NCBI GenBank assembly: GCA_964425755.1
Contig: CAYRNY010000021.1
Location: forward strand, 30,531-94,530
DNA from: CAYRNY01 sp964425755
GTDB taxonomy: Bacteria; Chloroflexota; Anaerolineae; Aggregatilineales; Aggregatilineaceae
Direction: 5' to 3'
Length of the DNA: 64,000 bases
The notes under the pieces are model-generated. The model was not told the DNA's origin, did not search any database, and saw only the letters and a program-made list of their open reading frames with translations. Positions 61,619-64,000 of the stretch are shown piece by piece; within the stretch, counting starts at the first letter, position 1; every line of letters starts with the position of its first letter. Both the position numbers and the translations under genes were made by a program.

Positions 61619-63904
61619 CTATTCCATGCGCGTGAGGAAGTCGCTCAGGATCGTTTTCTCGCCCGTGCCGCCGGGAAACAGCACCGTGACCTGTTCCATA
61701 CCGCTGTGGATCGTGCTGCTGACGACCACGCCCTCGCCGTATTTTTTGTGGTATACGCTGTCGCCGCCTTTGTAGGTGGTGGGCTGGCTCTGCGCGCGGG
61801 GTGCTGAGCGCGGGGTTAGCCGGCTGTAGCTGCGGCTGTCTTCCCGGTCAACCGCGCGATCCCACGTCACCATGCGCCGGTATCCCTCGCGCTCCTGGTC
61901 GGCGTGCGCGCCCCGGCCCAGTGCGGTCCCGTCCCGTACCTCTTCGGGGATGTCGAACAGGAAGCGCGAGGGCAGATTGGCGCGGCTGTCACCGTAGAGC
62001 GTGCGCATCGTCGCGAAGAGCAGGTACAAGCGCTCCTGGGCGCGGGTGATGCCCACGTACATCAGGCGGCGCTCCTCTTCGATCGCCTCTTTGGCTTCCT
62101 GGCGCTGCTCGGCGCTGGCGTGCGGGTCGTGCCGGATGCGGCGCTCGGCTTCCAGCGAGCGCGCGTGCGGCATGATGTTCTCCTCCAGCCCGACGATGAA
62201 CACGACCGGGAACTCCAGCCCTTTGGCCGAGTGCAGCGTCATCAGGCTGGGGCGGTTCTCGTCGTCGTCGCGCGTGTCGACATCCGAGATCAGCGATATC
62301 TCCTCCAGGAACGTGACCAGCGGCAGCCCGCGATAGGTCTCGGCCTGGCCGCGCAATTCGAGCACGTTCTCGATGCGGCTTTCGCCTTGCTGCGTGCCGT
62401 CGTCGATGTAGGCCAGGTAGCCTGTGTCGTTGAGCACCTGCGTGATCAGCGTGTCCGGCGCGGCTTCCGTGCGCATCTCGCGCCACGCGTGGAGCATGCG
62501 CGCGAAGTCTTCCAGCGCGTTCCGCGCGCGCGTGCTGAACGGCGAATCCAGGCTGGGGTTCAGCAGCATCATGGTGGCCTCCGGCGGCGTGACGCCAATA
62601 TCTTCGGCCCATGCGTCGAGCGTTTCGAGCGTCTTCTGCCCGATGCCGCGCGTCGGCACGTTGACGACGCGCTGGAAGCTCACGTTGTCCTGCGGGTTGT
62701 GGATCAGGCGCAGGTAGGCCATCACGTCCTTGATCTCTTTGCGGGCGTAGAAGCTCGTCGCCCCGACCAGCCGGTAGGGCATCCCGTAGCGCCGAAAGCC
62801 GTCTTCCAGCGCGCGCGACTGCGCGTTGGTGCGGTACATCACGGCGAAGTCGCGGCCCTGGTAGCCCTCGCTGTGCTGCAACTGCGCGATCGTCTCGACC
62901 ACGTAATTCGCTTCGTCGTCCTCGTTGTACGCCTCGTAGATCACCGTCAGCGGGCCGGCATCGCGCTCGCTGAACAACTGCTTGCGCTGGCGCTCCGTGT
63001 TCTGGTCGATCACGCCCATCGCCGCATCGAGGATCGCCTGGTGCGAGCGGTAATTCTGCTCCAGCAGAATCTGTTGCACGTTGGGGAAGTCTTTCAAAAA
63101 GCGCCGCACGTTGCGGTAATCCGCGCCCCGAAACGCGTAAATGCTCTGGTCGGGATCGCCCACCGCGAACAGGTTCTGATGTTCCCCGGCCAGCAGCTTG
63201 ATCAGCGTGTACTGCGCCATGTTCGTGTCCTGGAATTCATCGACCAGCACGTGCCAGTAACGCCGTTGGTAGCGTTCGAGCACGTCGGGGTGCTCGCGGA
63301 ACAACTGCACGGTGTGCGTCAGCAGGTCGTCAAAGTCGCGCGCGTTGTACTCGCGCATCAGTTCATCGTAGCGCGCATAGGCGCGGCGCACGGCCTCCTG
63401 GCTGTAGTCGCCCGGCTGGTACTCATGCGCGGCGATCAGCTCGTTTTTCGCCTCGGAGATCTTGTTCAGCACGGCGCGGGGATTGGTCTTTTTCGGGTCG
63501 AGGTTGAGTTCCGCGATCACCTGTTTGACCACGCGGAGCTGGTCGTCGGTGTCAAAGATCGCGTACTCGCGCGAGAAGTCGGTGTATTCCGCCTCAATGC
63601 GCAGGATACGCGCGCAGGTGGCGTGAAATGTGCCCAGCGACAGCCCATCTTGTTTGCCGGACCCGCCGATCAGGCGCACGACGCGCGCTTCCATTTCGCG
63701 CGCGGCCTTGTTGGTGAACGTCACCGCGAGGATATGCCCGGCATGAACGCCCAGCACGTCGATCAAGTAAGCGATGCGATGCGTCAGCACGCGCGTCTTG
63801 CCGCTGCCCGGCCCAGCGATGACCAGCACCGGACCCCCTTCCACCGTCACGGCCTGTCGCTGCTGTGGATTCAGTCCCTTAAGAATTCTGTCTTCTGCTG
63901 ACAC
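61619..63904 (-). CDS. pcrA: UvrD/PcrA-family superfamily 1 helicase
   Basis: The protein has 761 residues from a GTG at 63904. Walker A GPGSGKTRVL is near 31-40. Motif II is in VDEFQDTNMAQY, motif III in FAVGDPDQSIYAFRGA, and the later motifs TLHSAKGLEFPVVFIVG and YVGITRAQERLYLL are intact. The C-terminal Tudor-like segment (DSVYHKKYGEGVVV) is typical of PcrA. It is a 3'-5' DNA helicase for repair and replication restart. Confidence 0.93.
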   Translation of the reverse strand: MSAEDRILKGLNPQQRQAVTVEGGPVLVIAGPGSGKTRVLTHRIAYLIDVLGVHAGHILAVTFTNKAAREMEARVVRLIGGSGKQDGLSLGTFHATCARILRIEAEYTDFSREYAIFDTDDQLRVVKQVIAELNLDPKKTNPRAVLNKISEAKNELIAAHEYQPGDYSQEAVRRAYARYDELMREYNARDFDDLLTHTVQLFREHPDVLERYQRRYWHVLVDEFQDTNMAQYTLIKLLAGEHQNLFAVGDPDQSIYAFRGADYRNVRRFLKDFPNVQQILLEQNYRSHQAILDAAMGVIDQNTERQRKQLFSERDAGPLTVIYEAYNEDDEANYVVETIAQLQHSEGYQGRDFAVMYRTNAQSRALEDGFRRYGMPYRLVGATSFYARKEIKDVMAYLRLIHNPQDNVSFQRVVNVPTRGIGQKTLETLDAWAEDIGVTPPEATMMLLNPSLDSPFSTRARNALEDFARMLHAWREMRTEAAPDTLITQVLNDTGYLAYIDDGTQQGESRIENVLELRGQAETYRGLPLVTFLEEISLISDVDTRDDDENRPSLMTLHSAKGLEFPVVFIVGLEENIMPHARSLEAERRIRHDPHASAEQRQEAKEAIEEERRLMYVGITRAQERLYLLFATMRTLYGDSRANLPSRFLFDIPEEVRDGTALGRGAHADQEREGYRRMVTWDRAVDREDSRSYSRLTPRSAPRAQSQPTTYKGGDSVYHKKYGEGVVVSSTIHSGMEQVTVLFPGGTGEKTILSDFLTRME

Positions 63905-63954
63905 CGCGTTCGCTCCTTTGTTCTGATCACGTGCCTATTGTAGCGGTGACGACT

Positions 63955-63974
63955 CTCCCCGCTAAAGCGGGGAG
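63955..63974. repeat. Perfect 9-bp hairpin near window edge
   Basis: CTCCCCGCT (63955-63963) pairs with AGCGGGGAG (63966-63974), followed by CTTCCC. Compact hairpins of this kind are often seen at the ends of IS200/IS605-type elements, but the element, if any, would lie beyond the window. It could also be a terminator of a gene outside. Confidence 0.5.
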
Positions 63975-64000
63975 CTTCCCAGGCTACGCACGCCCCACCG

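Noticed and set aside
1..64000. High frequency of GCGATC as a HIP1-like repeat
   Set aside because: It is largely explained by common Ala-Ile (GCG ATC) codon pairs in GC-rich genes.

Overview
The window is GC-rich, gene-dense chromosomal DNA from a bacterium. The gene content fits a member of the Chloroflexota, probably Anaerolineae-like. Pointers are a GlmL/MutL-type ASKHA protein among membrane proteins, a NurA/HerA pair, very long multi-GAF kinases, NBR1-like Ig (FW) domains fused to a C39-type peptidase, Thr/Pro-rich surface proteins, and an LPDSG-type C-terminal tail. This taxonomic call is an inference from gene content; there is no rRNA in the window.

Layout. 1-6040: a plus-strand cluster of membrane proteins, a GlmL-like ATPase-fold protein, an unknown cytoplasmic protein and a surface protein. 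6227-14217: signalling, with an AAA ATPase fused to an OmpR-type winged helix, a 1707-residue six-GAF histidine kinase, and a receiver-kinase hybrid. 14429-16727: PspA/IM30, a membrane coiled-coil partner and a GNAT acetyltransferase. 16741-19763 (minus): phosphoesterase, DUF1232, MFS transporter, alpha/beta hydrolase. 19942-27608 (plus): a CysQ/Hal2-like phosphatase, SbcD and SbcC, a hydrolase, one strikingly AT-rich gene of foreign look, and a methyltransferase. 27634-33364 (minus): FW-C39 protein, a two-component pair and a secreted beta-propeller. 33657-41705 (mostly plus): NurA, a stand-alone HAS-barrel protein, HerA, an acidic repeat protein, DUF3891 and a LuxR-type regulator, with a GT87 membrane glycosyltransferase inserted on the other strand. 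41732-50162 (minus): SDR-like protein, GT39-like transferase, membrane GH-A-fold protein, a PfkB kinase overlapping a TrpF-like barrel, and an M20 peptidase. 50367-56275 (minus): a complete polar amino-acid ABC importer. 56586-58533: tRNA-Lys(UUU) and an SH3/beta-lactamase-like protein. 58614-63904: a tRNA-queuosine mannosyltransferase homologue, a sulfatase, a YdcZ transporter and a PcrA/UvrD helicase.

How genes work together. Two DNA end-processing modules, SbcCD and NurA-HerA with an extra HAS-barrel protein, lie within about 17 kb, like the archaeal Mre11-Rad50-HerA-NurA set. The ABC importer is the most unusual system. Its lipoprotein carries three almost identical substrate-binding domains in tandem, made by a recent in-frame triplication. 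Its permease carries a large extra extracytoplasmic region of repeated small beta units between TM1 and the permease core. Envelope stress and signalling genes dominate the rest.

Limits. All calls come from reading the sequence. Family names rest on motif recognition, not searches, and domain boundaries are approximate.
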